DNA of 46,359 nt from NCBI RefSeq assembly GCF_002879865.1, contig NZ_PNXY01000040.1:1-46359 (forward strand), in the 5' to 3' direction. Shown piece by piece: positions 24,140 through 33,042 of the stretch. Position 1 is the stretch's first letter. Each line of letters starts with the position of its first letter. Made by a program: the position numbers and the translations under genes. A model generated the notes under the pieces. It ran no database searches. It saw only the letters and a program-made list of their open reading frames with translations, and was not told the DNA's origin. Source of the DNA: Paraburkholderia rhynchosiae. GTDB taxonomy: Bacteria; Pseudomonadota; Gammaproteobacteria; Burkholderiales; Burkholderiaceae.

Positions 24140-25150
24140 ATGTTCCGCTTTGTTTTGCGCCGCATCGGCATGGTGATACCGACATTCATCGGCATCACGA
24201 TCCTTGCGTTCGCGCTGATTCACCTGATACCGGGCGACCCCATCGAAGTGATGATGGGCGAGCGCGGCGTCGATCCGGCGATGCATGCCGCGGCTATGCA
24301 CCGGCTAGGACTCGACGAACCTTTGCCGATGCAGTACGTCCACTACATTGGCCGCGCGCTGCACGGCGACCTCGGCACCTCCATCATCACCAACACCAGC
24401 GTCATGGGCGAATTTCTCGCCCGCTTCCCGGCCACCATTGAACTGTCGATTTGCGCGATGCTGTTCGCGCTGATCGTCGGCTTGCCGGCGGGCGTGTTCG
24501 CGGCGCTCAGGCGCGGCACGGCGGTCGATCACGGTGTGATGGGCACGGCGCTGACCGGCTATTCGATGCCGATCTTCTGGTGGGGCTTGATCCTCATCAT
24601 GGTGTTCTCGGTCAAGCTGGGCTGGACACCGGTGTCGGGCCGCATCGCGGTCGAATACGACATTCCGCACGTGACCGGCTTCATGCTGGTCGACGCGATG
24701 ATGTCCACCGACGAAGGCGCGTTCAAGTCCGCACTGAGCCATCTGATTCTGCCGGCGATCGTGCTCGGCACGATTCCGCTTGCGGTTGTCGCGCGTATGA
24801 CGCGTTCGTCGATGCTCGAAGTGCTGCGTGAGGACTACATTCGCACCGCACGCGCGAAGGGTTTGTCGCCGGGGCGTGTGATCGTCGTGCATGCGTTGCG
24901 TAATGCGCTAATTCCGGTCGTGACGGTGATTGGGTTGCAGGTCGGCACGCTGCTCGCGGGCGCGGTGCTGACGGAGACGCTCTTTTCGTGGCCGGGCATC
25001 GGCAAGTGGCTGATCGACGCGATTGGGCGACGCGATTATCCGGTCGTGCAGGGCGGTATCCTGATGATCGCCACGCTGGTGATTTTCGTGAACCTCGTCG
25101 TCGATCTGTTGTACGGCGTGCTCAACCCGCGCATTCGCCATACGAGGTGA
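24140..25150 (+). CDS. dppB: Dipeptide ABC transporter permease DppB
   Basis: 336 residues, the usual length. The N-terminal FRFVLRRIGMVIPTFIGITI with LIHLIPGDP is the DppB/OppB signature, followed by six transmembrane helices. The cytoplasmic EAA loop that docks on the ATPases is visible: LREDYIRTARAKGLSPGRVI (about 229-248). The C-terminus ends in a helix and NPRIRHTR. It forms the inner-membrane channel with DppC. The start is the ATG at 24140, and dppC follows 8 bases after its stop. Confidence 0.95.
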   Translation: MFRFVLRRIGMVIPTFIGITILAFALIHLIPGDPIEVMMGERGVDPAMHAAAMHRLGLDEPLPMQYVHYIGRALHGDLGTSIITNTSVMGEFLARFPATIELSICAMLFALIVGLPAGVFAALRRGTAVDHGVMGTALTGYSMPIFWWGLILIMVFSVKLGWTPVSGRIAVEYDIPHVTGFMLVDAMMSTDEGAFKSALSHLILPAIVLGTIPLAVVARMTRSSMLEVLREDYIRTARAKGLSPGRVIVVHALRNALIPVVTVIGLQVGTLLAGAVLTETLFSWPGIGKWLIDAIGRRDYPVVQGGILMIATLVIFVNLVVDLLYGVLNPRIRHTR

Positions 25151-25158
25151 TTTCGGAA

Positions 25159-26076
25159 ATGGCAGACATACAAAACACAGTCCCCACAGCAGTTACGCCG
25201 CCTGGCGGCCGAGCTATCGCCGCCCGTGAATTCTGGGCGAATTTCTCGCGTAATCGTGGTGCGGTCGGCGCCGGCATCATCGTGCTGCTGTTGATCGTCG
25301 TGGCGATTTTCGCGCCGCTCATCGCGCCACACAGCCCGATCGAACAGTACCGCGACTTCGTGAAGATTCCGCCCGCGTGGCTCGAAGGCGGCCACTGGCG
25401 CTTCGTTCTCGGCACCGACGAAGCGGGCCGCGACATCCTCTCGCGCCTGATGTACGGCGCGCGGCTGTCGTTCTGGATCGGCTTCGTCTCGGTGGTGCTC
25501 GCGCTGATTCCGGGCATCGTGCTCGGCCTTATCGCGGCATTCTTCGAGAAGTGGGCCGACACGCCGATCATGCGCATCATGGACGTGCTGCTCGCGCTGC
25601 CGTCGCTGCTGCTCGCGGTGGCGGTGGTCGCGATCATCGGTCCGGGCCTCGTCAATACGATGCTGGCAATCGCCATCGTCGCGTTGCCGGGTTATGTGCG
25701 TTTGACGCGCGCGTCGGCACAAGGCGAGTTGCAGAAGGAATATGTGACGGCTTCGCGAGTCGCAGGCGCCGGCACGTTGCGCCTGATGTTCTCGCAAGTG
25801 CTGCCGAACTGCACCGCGCCGCTGATCGTGCAGGCCACACTCGGCTTTTCGTCGGCGATCCTCGATGCGGCCGCGCTCGGCTTCCTCGGCCTCGGCGTGC
25901 AACCGCCGTCGGCGGAGTGGGGCGCGATGCTGGCCTCGGCGCGCGATTACATCGACAGCGCATGGTGGATCGTCACGATGCCCGGTTTGTCCATCCTGAT
26001 CTCGGTGCTTGCCATCAACCTGCTCGGTGACGGGCTGCGCGACGCACTTGATCCCAAACTGAAACGGATGGCATAA
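25159..26076 (+). CDS. dppC: Dipeptide ABC transporter permease DppC
   Basis: 305 residues from the ATG at 25159 (MADIQNTVPTAVTPPGG), 8 bases after dppB; the longer open frame upstream lies within dppB and is ignored. It carries the OppC N-terminal segment (REFWANFSRNRGAVGAGIIVLLLIVVAIFAPLIAPH, in parts), the LGTDEAGRDILSRLMYGARLS block diagnostic of DppC/OppC permeases, and the EAA loop ELQKEYVTASRVAGAGTLRL. The end, LLGDGLRDALDPKLKR, is typical. It pairs with DppB in the inner membrane. Confidence 0.95.
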   Translation: MADIQNTVPTAVTPPGGRAIAAREFWANFSRNRGAVGAGIIVLLLIVVAIFAPLIAPHSPIEQYRDFVKIPPAWLEGGHWRFVLGTDEAGRDILSRLMYGARLSFWIGFVSVVLALIPGIVLGLIAAFFEKWADTPIMRIMDVLLALPSLLLAVAVVAIIGPGLVNTMLAIAIVALPGYVRLTRASAQGELQKEYVTASRVAGAGTLRLMFSQVLPNCTAPLIVQATLGFSSAILDAAALGFLGLGVQPPSAEWGAMLASARDYIDSAWWIVTMPGLSILISVLAINLLGDGLRDALDPKLKRMA

Positions 26077-27081
26077 ATGGACAATCTACTGACCATCCGC
26101 AATCTGGCGGTGAACTTCAACGGACTACCCGCTGTCGATCGGATCAACCTCGACGTCGCGCCGGGCGAAGTGCTCGGCGTCGTCGGCGAATCCGGCTCGG
26201 GCAAAAGCGTGACGATGATGGCGCTGATGGGTCTCATCGACGCGCCGGGCAAGGTCACCGCGGACGAAATCACGTTCAACGGCCGCGATCTGCTGAAGGC
26301 ATCGGCGAAGGAGCGCCGCAGGATCATCGGCAAAGACATCGCCATGGTGTTTCAGGACGCGCTCACGAGTCTGAATCCGAGCTACACGGTCGGCTATCAG
26401 ATCAAGGAAGTGCTGAAGCTGCACGAAGGGCTGCGCGGTGCATTGCTCGATAAACGCGCGCTCGAACTGCTCGATCAGGTGGGCATTCCCGACGCGAAGA
26501 ACCGCATCGGCGCATTTCCGCATCAGATGTCGGGCGGCATGAACCAGCGCGTGATGATCGCCATGGCGATTGCCTGCAACCCGAAGCTGCTGATCGCCGA
26601 CGAGCCGACCACCGCGCTCGACGTGACGATCCAGGCGCAGATCATGGAACTGCTGATGCGCTTGCAGAAAGAGCGCGGCATGGCGCTCGTGCTGATCTCG
26701 CACGATCTCGCGGTGGTGTCCGAGGTCGCGCAGCGCGTCGCGGTCATGTACGCTGGCGAAGTGATCGAGACCAACAAGGTGCCGGATATCTTCGCCGCGC
26801 CACATCATCCGTATACGGAAGCGTTGCTGGCCGCGATTCCCGAGCACAACGTGGGCGCCGTACGGCTTGCTGCGTTGCCAGGCATGGTGCCGGGGCGCGA
26901 CGATCGTCCGAAAGGATGTCTCTTCGCGCCGCGCTGCAAGTACGTGGTCGACGACTGCAACAAGGCGCGTCCCGCGCTCGCACCCATGCAGGGTCACGCC
27001 GTGGCGGCACGCGTGCGCTGCATCAAACCGCTGAACCTCGCCGGCGACGCGAATGTTCACACCCATGGAGGCGCACGATGA
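26077..27081 (+). CDS. dppD: Dipeptide ABC transporter ATPase DppD
   Basis: 334 residues; its ATG follows the dppC stop with no gap. Nucleotide-binding domain: Walker A GESGSGKS (about 38-45), Q-loop VFQDALTSLNP, signature MSGGMNQR, Walker B LLIADEPTTALD and switch His in LISHDLAVV. The C-terminal oligopeptide/dipeptide extension GCLFAPRCKYVVDDC contains Cys residues that in relatives can bind an iron-sulphur cluster. It is one of two unlike ATPases that power DppBC. It overlaps dppF by four bases (ATGA). Confidence 0.95.
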   Translation: MDNLLTIRNLAVNFNGLPAVDRINLDVAPGEVLGVVGESGSGKSVTMMALMGLIDAPGKVTADEITFNGRDLLKASAKERRRIIGKDIAMVFQDALTSLNPSYTVGYQIKEVLKLHEGLRGALLDKRALELLDQVGIPDAKNRIGAFPHQMSGGMNQRVMIAMAIACNPKLLIADEPTTALDVTIQAQIMELLMRLQKERGMALVLISHDLAVVSEVAQRVAVMYAGEVIETNKVPDIFAAPHHPYTEALLAAIPEHNVGAVRLAALPGMVPGRDDRPKGCLFAPRCKYVVDDCNKARPALAPMQGHAVAARVRCIKPLNLAGDANVHTHGGAR

Positions 27082-28097
27082 ACGCAGTACTCGAAACGCG
27101 GCGCCAGTCGGACCATGCGGGCGATCACGTGCTGGTTGCCGACAAGCTCGCGCGTTACTACACGGTCAAGCGCGGCATGTTCGCGACGGGCACGGTGAAG
27201 GCGCTCAACGGCGTGTCGTTCGCGCTCGAGCGCGGCAAGACGCTCGCCGTGGTTGGCGAATCCGGCTGCGGCAAGTCGACGCTTGCGCGCCAGCTCACCA
27301 TGATCGAAGCGCCCAGCGCTGGCCGTTTGCTGATCGATGGTGAAGATGTCGCCGGCGCCGATCACGCGAAAATCGCGGCGCTGCGGCGGCGCGTGCAGAT
27401 GGTGTTTCAGAACCCATTTGCGTCGCTGAATCCGCGCAAGACGGTCGAGCAGACGCTTGGCGAACCGCTCGCCATCAACTCGCAACTGAGTGCGACGGAG
27501 CGCGCCGAACGCATCGCGCAGATGATGCGCACCGTCGGCCTGCGCCCCGAACACGCGAAGCGCTATCCGCATATGTTCTCGGGCGGTCAGCGTCAGCGCG
27601 TGGCGATTGCGCGCGCGATGATTCTCGATCCGCAGATTGTCGTCGCAGATGAACCCGTGTCCGCGCTCGACGTGTCGATTCAGGCGCAGATCCTGAATCT
27701 GTTCATGGATCTGCAGGAGCAGTTCAAGACCAGCTACGTGTTCATCTCGCACAACCTCTCGGTGGTCGAACATATCGCCGACGATGTAATGGTGATGTAC
27801 TTCGGCGGCATCGCGGAACTCGGCGACAAGCAGCGGATTTTCTCGAAGCCGCGGCATCCGTACACGCGCGCGCTGATGTCGGCCACGCCGTCCATCTTCG
27901 AGGCGGACCGCACCATCAAGATCAAGCTGCAAGGTGAAATGCCGTCGCCGCTGAATCCGCCGTCGGGCTGCACGTTCCATCTGCGCTGCCCGTATGTGAT
28001 CGACCGTTGCCGCAGCGAGGAGCCGAAGCTGCGTGAAGTGGATGGCCGTCAGGTGTCATGTCACCGCGCCGAGGAGGTGGGGGACGTGGATGCCTGA
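27078..28097 (+). CDS. dppF: Dipeptide ABC transporter ATPase DppF
   Basis: 339 residues from the ATG at 27078 (MNAVLETRRQSDHAGD), coupled to dppD by an ATGA overlap; the much longer upstream reading lies inside dppD. Walker A GESGCGKS, Q-loop VFQNPFASLNPRKTVEQTL, signature FSGGQRQR, Walker B IVVADEPVSALD, switch ISHNLSVVEHIADDV, and the C-terminal GCTFHLRCPYVIDRC extension. With DppD it forms the ATP-hydrolysing heterodimer. Its 3' end overlaps the TraB/GumN-like gene by 8 bases. Confidence 0.95.
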   Translation: MNAVLETRRQSDHAGDHVLVADKLARYYTVKRGMFATGTVKALNGVSFALERGKTLAVVGESGCGKSTLARQLTMIEAPSAGRLLIDGEDVAGADHAKIAALRRRVQMVFQNPFASLNPRKTVEQTLGEPLAINSQLSATERAERIAQMMRTVGLRPEHAKRYPHMFSGGQRQRVAIARAMILDPQIVVADEPVSALDVSIQAQILNLFMDLQEQFKTSYVFISHNLSVVEHIADDVMVMYFGGIAELGDKQRIFSKPRHPYTRALMSATPSIFEADRTIKIKLQGEMPSPLNPPSGCTFHLRCPYVIDRCRSEEPKLREVDGRQVSCHRAEEVGDVDA

Positions 28098-29277
28098 TGC
28101 GCTGGCGGCGCGTCGTCTTGCGCGCCGCTCGCGTGATGGCGGCCGCCGCGCTGCCTTCACGCGACGCTTGCGGGCGCGTGCACTGAACGGTGCCGCGCTC
28201 ATCGGCGTTTTCTGTGTTTGTTATTTCGGCACGGGGCTGGCCGGCGTAGCGTATGCCGCGGGCGCCGCGGCCAACACCCCCGCCGCGCCCGTTACATCCG
28301 CCAATGCAGCCGCGCAAGGTGCACGCCCCGCCTTGCCTGTGCCCCATGCGCCGCCGACGCCGCCGCCGCGCGCCGCGCTGCCGGGCTTCAATCCGCCGCC
28401 CGCCACGCCGGGCACGACAGCAAGCGGCCCCGTGCGCCTGCAACCGGCGCGCATGCCGTTCTATGTCGCGACGCGCGGCACCACTACCATCTACGTGCTG
28501 GGCACGCTGCACGTCGGCGATCCCGCCGATTACCCGGCGGCGCAGCCGTTTCGTCCGCCGATCATGGGCGCATTGGCGGCATCGCCGACACTCGCGCTGG
28601 AACTCTCGCCAGACGAGCTATTGGTCTCGCAAGACGACGTCTCGAAGTACGGCGTATGCCGCCGCGACTGTCTGCCTGGCTTGCTGCCCGAGCCGCTGTG
28701 GCGCAAGCTCGCGTTTCGTTTGCGCGGCAATCCCGCGGCGCTGGACGAGATCAAGAAGATGCGGCCGTGGCTCGCCTCGCTGCTGGTCGAAACCTACGAT
28801 TCGCTGAGTGCCGGTTTGCAGACCGAGTACGGCACCGAAGCGCAGTTGCAGAACGTTTATTTGCGCACGCGCGGCAAGATCGTCGGTCTCGAAACGTTGC
28901 CGCAGCAGATGCGCGCATTCACCGGGCTCTCGCTCGCGCAGCAACGCGAGATGCTCGCGCAGGATCTGGTGCAGACGCCGGCGCAAAACGTCGAGGACGT
29001 GCGGACTTTGCACCGCCTCTGGCGTGTGGGCGATGCAAATGCGATCGCCGCGTGGGAGGCCGCGAAAACCGAAAAGCTGGCGCGCGACAAGCGCGTATCC
29101 AATTCGATCGACAACAGAATCGTCTACGAACGCAATCGCCGCTTCGTCTCGCGGATGTTGCTGATCGCAGCGCCCAACAAGCCAGTATTCGTGGCGATTG
29201 GCGCTTTGCACCTGGGAGGCCGCAAGGGCGTGCTCGAGCTTTTGCGGCAGCATGGGTTTGTGGTCGAAGCGGGGTGA
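28090..29277 (+). CDS. TraB/GumN-family protein
   Basis: 395 residues from the ATG at 28090, inside the dppF 3' end, with GAGGAGG about 15 bases upstream. The N-terminus is Arg-rich, then a hydrophobic segment (ALIGVFCVCYFGTGLAGVAYA) that may be a signal peptide or anchor, then a Pro/Ala linker to about residue 115. The TraB/GumN (TIKI-like) domain follows: TIYVLGTLHVGDP (first His motif, about 137), LALELSPDELL, RPWLASLLVE, GTEAQLQN, GLETLPQQ, and the closing VFVAIGALHLGGRKGVLELL (second His motif, about 370). The two His motifs and Glu suggest a metal-dependent hydrolase, likely periplasmic. Related proteins are proposed proteases; the activity here is not known. Coupling to dpp hints at peptide processing. 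Confidence 0.85.
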   Translation: MPDALAARRLARRSRDGGRRAAFTRRLRARALNGAALIGVFCVCYFGTGLAGVAYAAGAAANTPAAPVTSANAAAQGARPALPVPHAPPTPPPRAALPGFNPPPATPGTTASGPVRLQPARMPFYVATRGTTTIYVLGTLHVGDPADYPAAQPFRPPIMGALAASPTLALELSPDELLVSQDDVSKYGVCRRDCLPGLLPEPLWRKLAFRLRGNPAALDEIKKMRPWLASLLVETYDSLSAGLQTEYGTEAQLQNVYLRTRGKIVGLETLPQQMRAFTGLSLAQQREMLAQDLVQTPAQNVEDVRTLHRLWRVGDANAIAAWEAAKTEKLARDKRVSNSIDNRIVYERNRRFVSRMLLIAAPNKPVFVAIGALHLGGRKGVLELLRQHGFVVEAG

Positions 29278-29311
29278 GGCGGGATGAGGTGAGGTAAGTG
29301 GGTTAGCCTAT

Positions 29312-30100
29312 CTACCGGCCTTGTAGCTCGTTGACGACTTCCGCCACCACGTCCGCCCACTCCCCTAGCACCTTCTGTCGGAACAACCGCATCCCCGGAT
29401 ACCACGGGGAATCGCTGCGCGCTTCGAGCCAGCGCCAGTCCGAATTGGCGGGCAGCAGGAGCCACACCGGCTTGCCGAGCGCGGCCGCCAGATGCGCGAC
29501 GCCGGTATCCACAGCGATCACCAGATCGAGGTTCCTGACCAGCGCGGCGGTGTCCTCGAAGTCATCCAGCTCGTCGCTGAGATCGTGCGCACGGAACGCT
29601 TGCGGCGCGTCGGCCAGTTGCGCATGCGCCGGGCCTCTCTGCAGCGCATACCAGCTCACTTTCGCGACGCCTGCCAGCGCATGCAGGTCGGATAGCGCCA
29701 TAGACCGGTAACGGTCGTTGCCGAACGTCGGACTGCCCGCCCATACGAGGCCGACCTTGCGGCCCGTGTCGCCGGTCGGCTTGAGCCTCTTGCGCCAGGC
29801 TTTGACCTTCGTCTCGTTTGCGAACAGGTACGGCACATCAGCGGGAATGGTGGACAACTCGGTGCCGACGCATGACGGCACGCTCATCATCGGCACCCAG
29901 AAATCGTATTCGCCTTCCGGTTTGCCGCTGAATGCGCGATGTATGCCGGGCACACGTTCGACCAACGGCAACAACGGTTCGCGCACGCACACGTCGACTG
30001 TCGCGCCGCGTTCCTGCAACACGCGCGCATAGCGCAGAAACTGGAAGTGATCGCCGAAACCTTGCTCGCCGACCAGCAGCAAACGACGCCCGTCGAGCGG
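29312..30100 (-). pseudogene. Glycosyltransferase (GT9/GT41-like) half of a TPR-glycosyltransferase gene, cut off by an amber codon
   Basis: This frame is continuous with the TPR gene at 30101-31111 except for the TAG at 30101-30103. It reads PLDGRRLLLVGEQGFGDHFQ directly after that stop. It goes on with ADP-heptose-transferase-like motifs: VGLVWAGSPTFGNDRYRSM, VSWYALQRGP, and the donor site LVIAVDTGVAHLAAALGKPVWLLLP ending WRWLEARSDSPWYP. Its only early start is a TTG inside the conserved GRRLLLVGEQG strand, without a ribosome site, so independent translation is unlikely. Intact relatives carry TPRs and this domain in one chain. It is a pseudogene half, unless the amber codon is read through or is a sequencing error. 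Confidence 0.8.
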
Positions 30101-31111
30101 CTAGCCACGCCATTCGGCCACGCCCGGAACCGCTAGCGCGTCGTAATCGCTTTTGCGCCAGCGCAGCGCAAACTCGGCCCAGCCGCGCTTGTAATCGCCG
30201 CGCTTGAGCAACAGCCACGCAAGGTTCTGATGTGCGTCGGCGTAGCTGGGATCGTGCGCTAACGCCTGACGGTAGAACGTTTCCTCCTCGCCGTGCCGCC
30301 CTTGCGCGCCGAGCGAACCGCCCAGACACACGAGGTTCGTCGGATTGGGATTCAGCGCAACCGCGCGCCGGTAATGCGACTCGGCGCCCGCATAGTCGCC
30401 GCGCTTGCCGATCGCGCTGCCCAGATTGATGTGCGCTTCCGCGTAATCGGGACGCAGCGCGAGCGCGTGTTCGAAACTGGCAACAGCCGCCTCGTGCTGG
30501 GCTTGCGCGTTATGCGCATTGCCCGAGTTGAAGTGCGCCTCCGCCGAATTGGGATCGAGCCGCAGCGCGTCGCGATAACAGGCGAGCGCTTCCGCGAAAC
30601 GGCCGAGCTTGCCGAGCACCGTGCCAAGATTCAGGTGAGCGTCGATCAGCGCGGGGTTCGACGTGATTGCCAGCCGATACTGTTCGACTGCTTCATTCAA
30701 CGCGCCTTGCGCCTGCAGCGCGACGCCGAAGTTGTTGCGCGCGTCGGCGAAATCGGGCTGGAGTTGCAGCGCCTGGTCGTAGCAGATGGTCGCTTCGTCA
30801 AGCTGGCCCAGCGCGGCGGCGGCTAGGCCACGGTTGCTCCAGCAGGCGGCGTCGTGACGGTCGTGTTTCAGCGCATGGCTCATCAGTGCCGCTGCGGCAG
30901 CGTGCTGCCCGCGTTGATAGTGCAGTACCCCGAAATAATGCAGCGCCTTCGAATTCGCCGGATCTAGCGCCAGGACTTCGCGGTAGATGGATTCAGCGGC
31001 GTCGAGCCGGCCGGCCTGGTGCGCGTCGAGCGCGGCCTGGGTCAGCGATGCGACGTTGGCGGAAGGCGGCGGCGCGGTGTGCTCGCCGTGACGCTGGGAT
31101 TGACGTTCCAT
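30101..31111 (-). CDS. TPR protein, N-terminal half of an interrupted TPR-glycosyltransferase
   Basis: 336 residues from the ATG at 31111 (MERQSQRHGEHTAPPPS); a GTG 13 codons upstream is an alternative. After a 30-residue leader it is made of about eight tetratricopeptide repeats, for example AESIYREVLALDPANSKALH, ATICYDQALQLQPDFADARN, ALACYRDALRLDPNSAEAHF and ASFEHALALRPDYAEAHINL. It ends WAEFALRWRKSDYDALAVPGVAEWRG and a TAG. The final segment (W-E-RW..., W-G) is the usual hinge into the glycosyltransferase domain, so the stop falls in mid-protein. The TPR half could still be made and bind partners, but the enzyme would be lost. Confidence 0.8.
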   Translation of the reverse strand: MERQSQRHGEHTAPPPSANVASLTQAALDAHQAGRLDAAESIYREVLALDPANSKALHYFGVLHYQRGQHAAAAALMSHALKHDRHDAACWSNRGLAAAALGQLDEATICYDQALQLQPDFADARNNFGVALQAQGALNEAVEQYRLAITSNPALIDAHLNLGTVLGKLGRFAEALACYRDALRLDPNSAEAHFNSGNAHNAQAQHEAAVASFEHALALRPDYAEAHINLGSAIGKRGDYAGAESHYRRAVALNPNPTNLVCLGGSLGAQGRHGEEETFYRQALAHDPSYADAHQNLAWLLLKRGDYKRGWAEFALRWRKSDYDALAVPGVAEWRG

Positions 31112-31324
31112 GGAGACCTGCGGGAAGAACTCCGGCGGCGTGCGCTGCACGCGCCGGCGCGTGTGGATGGGAGATTGTCCAGCATCTTATGGTCGGCCCC
31201 ATTGACCGACGATCGGACGCATCCTATTTCCCTTGCAGGCTTTTCATGTTTGAGGTGCTTCGCCGATGTGCCGCGGAAACGTCGCACGGCACATCGGAAA
31301 CTGCCGCTTCTGCTGGGAAGCGTC
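31112..31324. other. Spacer between DUF979 and the TPR gene
   Basis: 213 bases without a supported gene. It holds the terminator hairpin of the DUF979 unit and, presumably, the minus-strand promoter of the TPR gene; TAAGAT on the minus strand near 31189 is a weak -10 candidate. Confidence 0.4.
31263..31297 (-). terminator. Hairpin terminator of the pxp-DUF969-DUF979 operon
   Basis: CCGATGTGCCG (31263-31273) and CGGCACATCGG (31287-31297) form a perfect 11-base stem with a 13-base loop. It lies 27 bases past the DUF979 stop. There is no T tract on the minus strand, so efficiency is uncertain. Confidence 0.6.
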
Positions 31325-32281
31325 CTACATAAACATCAGGAAATTCAGCAGAAGGATGTTCACCACCAGCAAGGTCAGCGCGGTCGGTATCTGCACCTTG
31401 ATCACGGCGTTCTTATCCGGCAGTTCCAGCAACGCCGCCGGCACCATGTTGAAGTTCGCGGCCATCGGCGTCATCAGCGTGCCGCAGTAGCCCGAGAACA
31501 TGCCGATTGCCACCATCACGGCGGGATTGCCATGGAACACGCCGACCAGGATCGGCACGCCGACGCCACCCGTCATGACCGGGAACGCAGCGAAGCCGTT
31601 GCCCATCACCATCGTGAACAGCGCCATGCCGATGCAGTACACGGCCACCGCGATAAAGCGGTAGTCGAGGCTGATGTAGGCGGTCGTCACGTGAGCGACG
31701 GCTTTACCGACGCCCGCATCGGAGAACACGAGGCCCAGCATGCCGAGCATTTGCGGCAGCACAGCGGCCCACGAGAGCGCGTCGACCAGACGGCGCGCTT
31801 CCTTCATCGACTGACCGACGGTGTCGCGCGTCAACACGCAGGCAATCGCGAGCGCAATCACGCAGCCGATGCCGAAGCCGATCAACGTGACGTTGGCCTT
31901 TTCGATCAGCGGCAGTCCGCCGAATACCAGGTGGCTCGCCGACAACGTGACGATCACGGTGACTACCGGAATCGTCAGCGCGGGCACGAACAGCTTGTTG
32001 CGAAGGCGCGCGGCGCTCGCCTTGCGTGCTTCGAGCGACAGCACTTTCGGCTTGCCCGCGGTCACGCCGCCGAAGCCGGCGATCAGCGCCATCACGATCA
32101 CCGCGACGCCGACCACGGCGGCCGGCAGCTTGTCGCCGATCAGAAAGATCAGCGCGTAGAGAATCCAGAAGCCGCCGGCCGTCAAACGGCGGGGGTGTTC
32201 CTTGTCGGTAACGATCATGCCGCCGATGATCAGCAGCACCACACCCAGCAGCCAGAACAGATAGGTAATCGTGAGCGTCAT
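31325..32281 (-). CDS. DUF979 membrane protein, putative 5-oxoproline transport component
   Basis: 318 residues from the ATG at 32281 (MTLTITYLFWLLGVVLLIIG), coupled to DUF969 by an ATGA overlap. It has about nine or ten hydrophobic segments, a basic loop after the second (GKPKVLSLEARKASAARLRNK) and conserved-looking GMALFTMVMGNGFAAFPVMTGGVGVP and GTLMTPMAANFNMVPAALLEL stretches. These re-entrant-like Gly/Asn/Pro-rich segments recall ion-coupled transporters of the IT superfamily, but that is only a resemblance. DUF979 is found almost always with DUF969, often beside pyroglutamate or 5-oxoprolinase genes. Here it is the last gene of the pxpBCA operon, so 5-oxoproline uptake is the best inference. 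Confidence 0.85.
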   Translation of the reverse strand: MTLTITYLFWLLGVVLLIIGGMIVTDKEHPRRLTAGGFWILYALIFLIGDKLPAAVVGVAVIVMALIAGFGGVTAGKPKVLSLEARKASAARLRNKLFVPALTIPVVTVIVTLSASHLVFGGLPLIEKANVTLIGFGIGCVIALAIACVLTRDTVGQSMKEARRLVDALSWAAVLPQMLGMLGLVFSDAGVGKAVAHVTTAYISLDYRFIAVAVYCIGMALFTMVMGNGFAAFPVMTGGVGVPILVGVFHGNPAVMVAIGMFSGYCGTLMTPMAANFNMVPAALLELPDKNAVIKVQIPTALTLLVVNILLLNFLMFM

Positions 32282-33042
32282 GCTTTGTCTCCAGCGGCGG
32301 ATTGCGTCCGGGATACGGCGGCGTTGCCGGCGGTGGCATTGCTCGCTGTGGTGTTGCCGCGCAATTCGCGGTCGAGCTTGCGGTCGAGCAGGTACAGGCG
32401 GAAGCCGTGAATGAGGAATGCGCAGATCGCGGTCGGAATACCCCAGACCGCCACGTGAATCGGTTCGACGACGATGCCCGCCTCCTTGAGGAAGGTGGTC
32501 ATCAGCACGATCGCGCCGAACGCCACGAAAATGTCTTCGCCGAAGAAGAGACCCACGTTGTCGGTCGCCGCCGAGAATGCGCGCAGCTTGAAGCGCACCG
32601 CGTCGCTGATCTTGCCGAAGCGCGTTTCGGTTGCGCCTTCGGCCATCGGCGCAATGAGCGGACGCACCATCTGCGGATGTCCGCCGAGTCCGGTCAGGCC
32701 AACGGCCGCAGTCAGCTCGCGCACGAGCAGATAAACGATCAGGAGACGCCCGGCCGTGGCAGCCTTGATGCCGCCGATCCACGTCTGCGCGCGCTCACGC
32801 AGGCCGTGCCGTTCGAGCAGGCCGATCACCGCGAGCGGTAGAAGAATGATCAGCGGGATGTTGCGCGTCTTGATGAAACCGGTGCCGATTTCGGCAAGGA
32901 TTTTCTCGGGCGGGAAGTGCGCGGCCAGCCCGGTGATGATCGCGGCGACTGCCACGATCAGCATCGGATTGAACCGCAATAAAAAGCCGACGATGATGAC
33001 GGCCACGCCGATCAGCGGCCATAGACTGACTGTTGTCTGCAT
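32278..33042 (-). CDS. DUF969 membrane protein, putative 5-oxoproline transport component
   Basis: 254 residues from the ATG at 33042 (MQTTVSLWPLIGVAVIIVGF), with TTTGGAGAT as ribosome site; a longer reading upstream runs through the non-coding spacer. Six or so transmembrane segments are visible, with conserved-looking motifs: LRFNPMLIVAVAAIITGLAA, GTGFIKTRNIPLIILLPLAV, LTGLGGHPQMVRPLIAPMAEG, FSAATDNVGLFFGEDIFVAFG. The C-terminal 40 residues are a Ser/Ala/Thr-rich cytoplasmic tail. DUF969 and DUF979 together look like two halves of one transporter. The family has no established function known to me. Confidence 0.85.
   Translation of the reverse strand: MQTTVSLWPLIGVAVIIVGFLLRFNPMLIVAVAAIITGLAAHFPPEKILAEIGTGFIKTRNIPLIILLPLAVIGLLERHGLRERAQTWIGGIKAATAGRLLIVYLLVRELTAAVGLTGLGGHPQMVRPLIAPMAEGATETRFGKISDAVRFKLRAFSAATDNVGLFFGEDIFVAFGAIVLMTTFLKEAGIVVEPIHVAVWGIPTAICAFLIHGFRLYLLDRKLDRELRGNTTASNATAGNAAVSRTQSAAGDKA

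Noticed and set aside
30068..30082. Independent glycosyltransferase gene starting at the TTG at 30082
   Set aside because: The TTG lies inside a conserved strand, lacks a ribosome site and would remove the start of the domain; a split gene explains it better.
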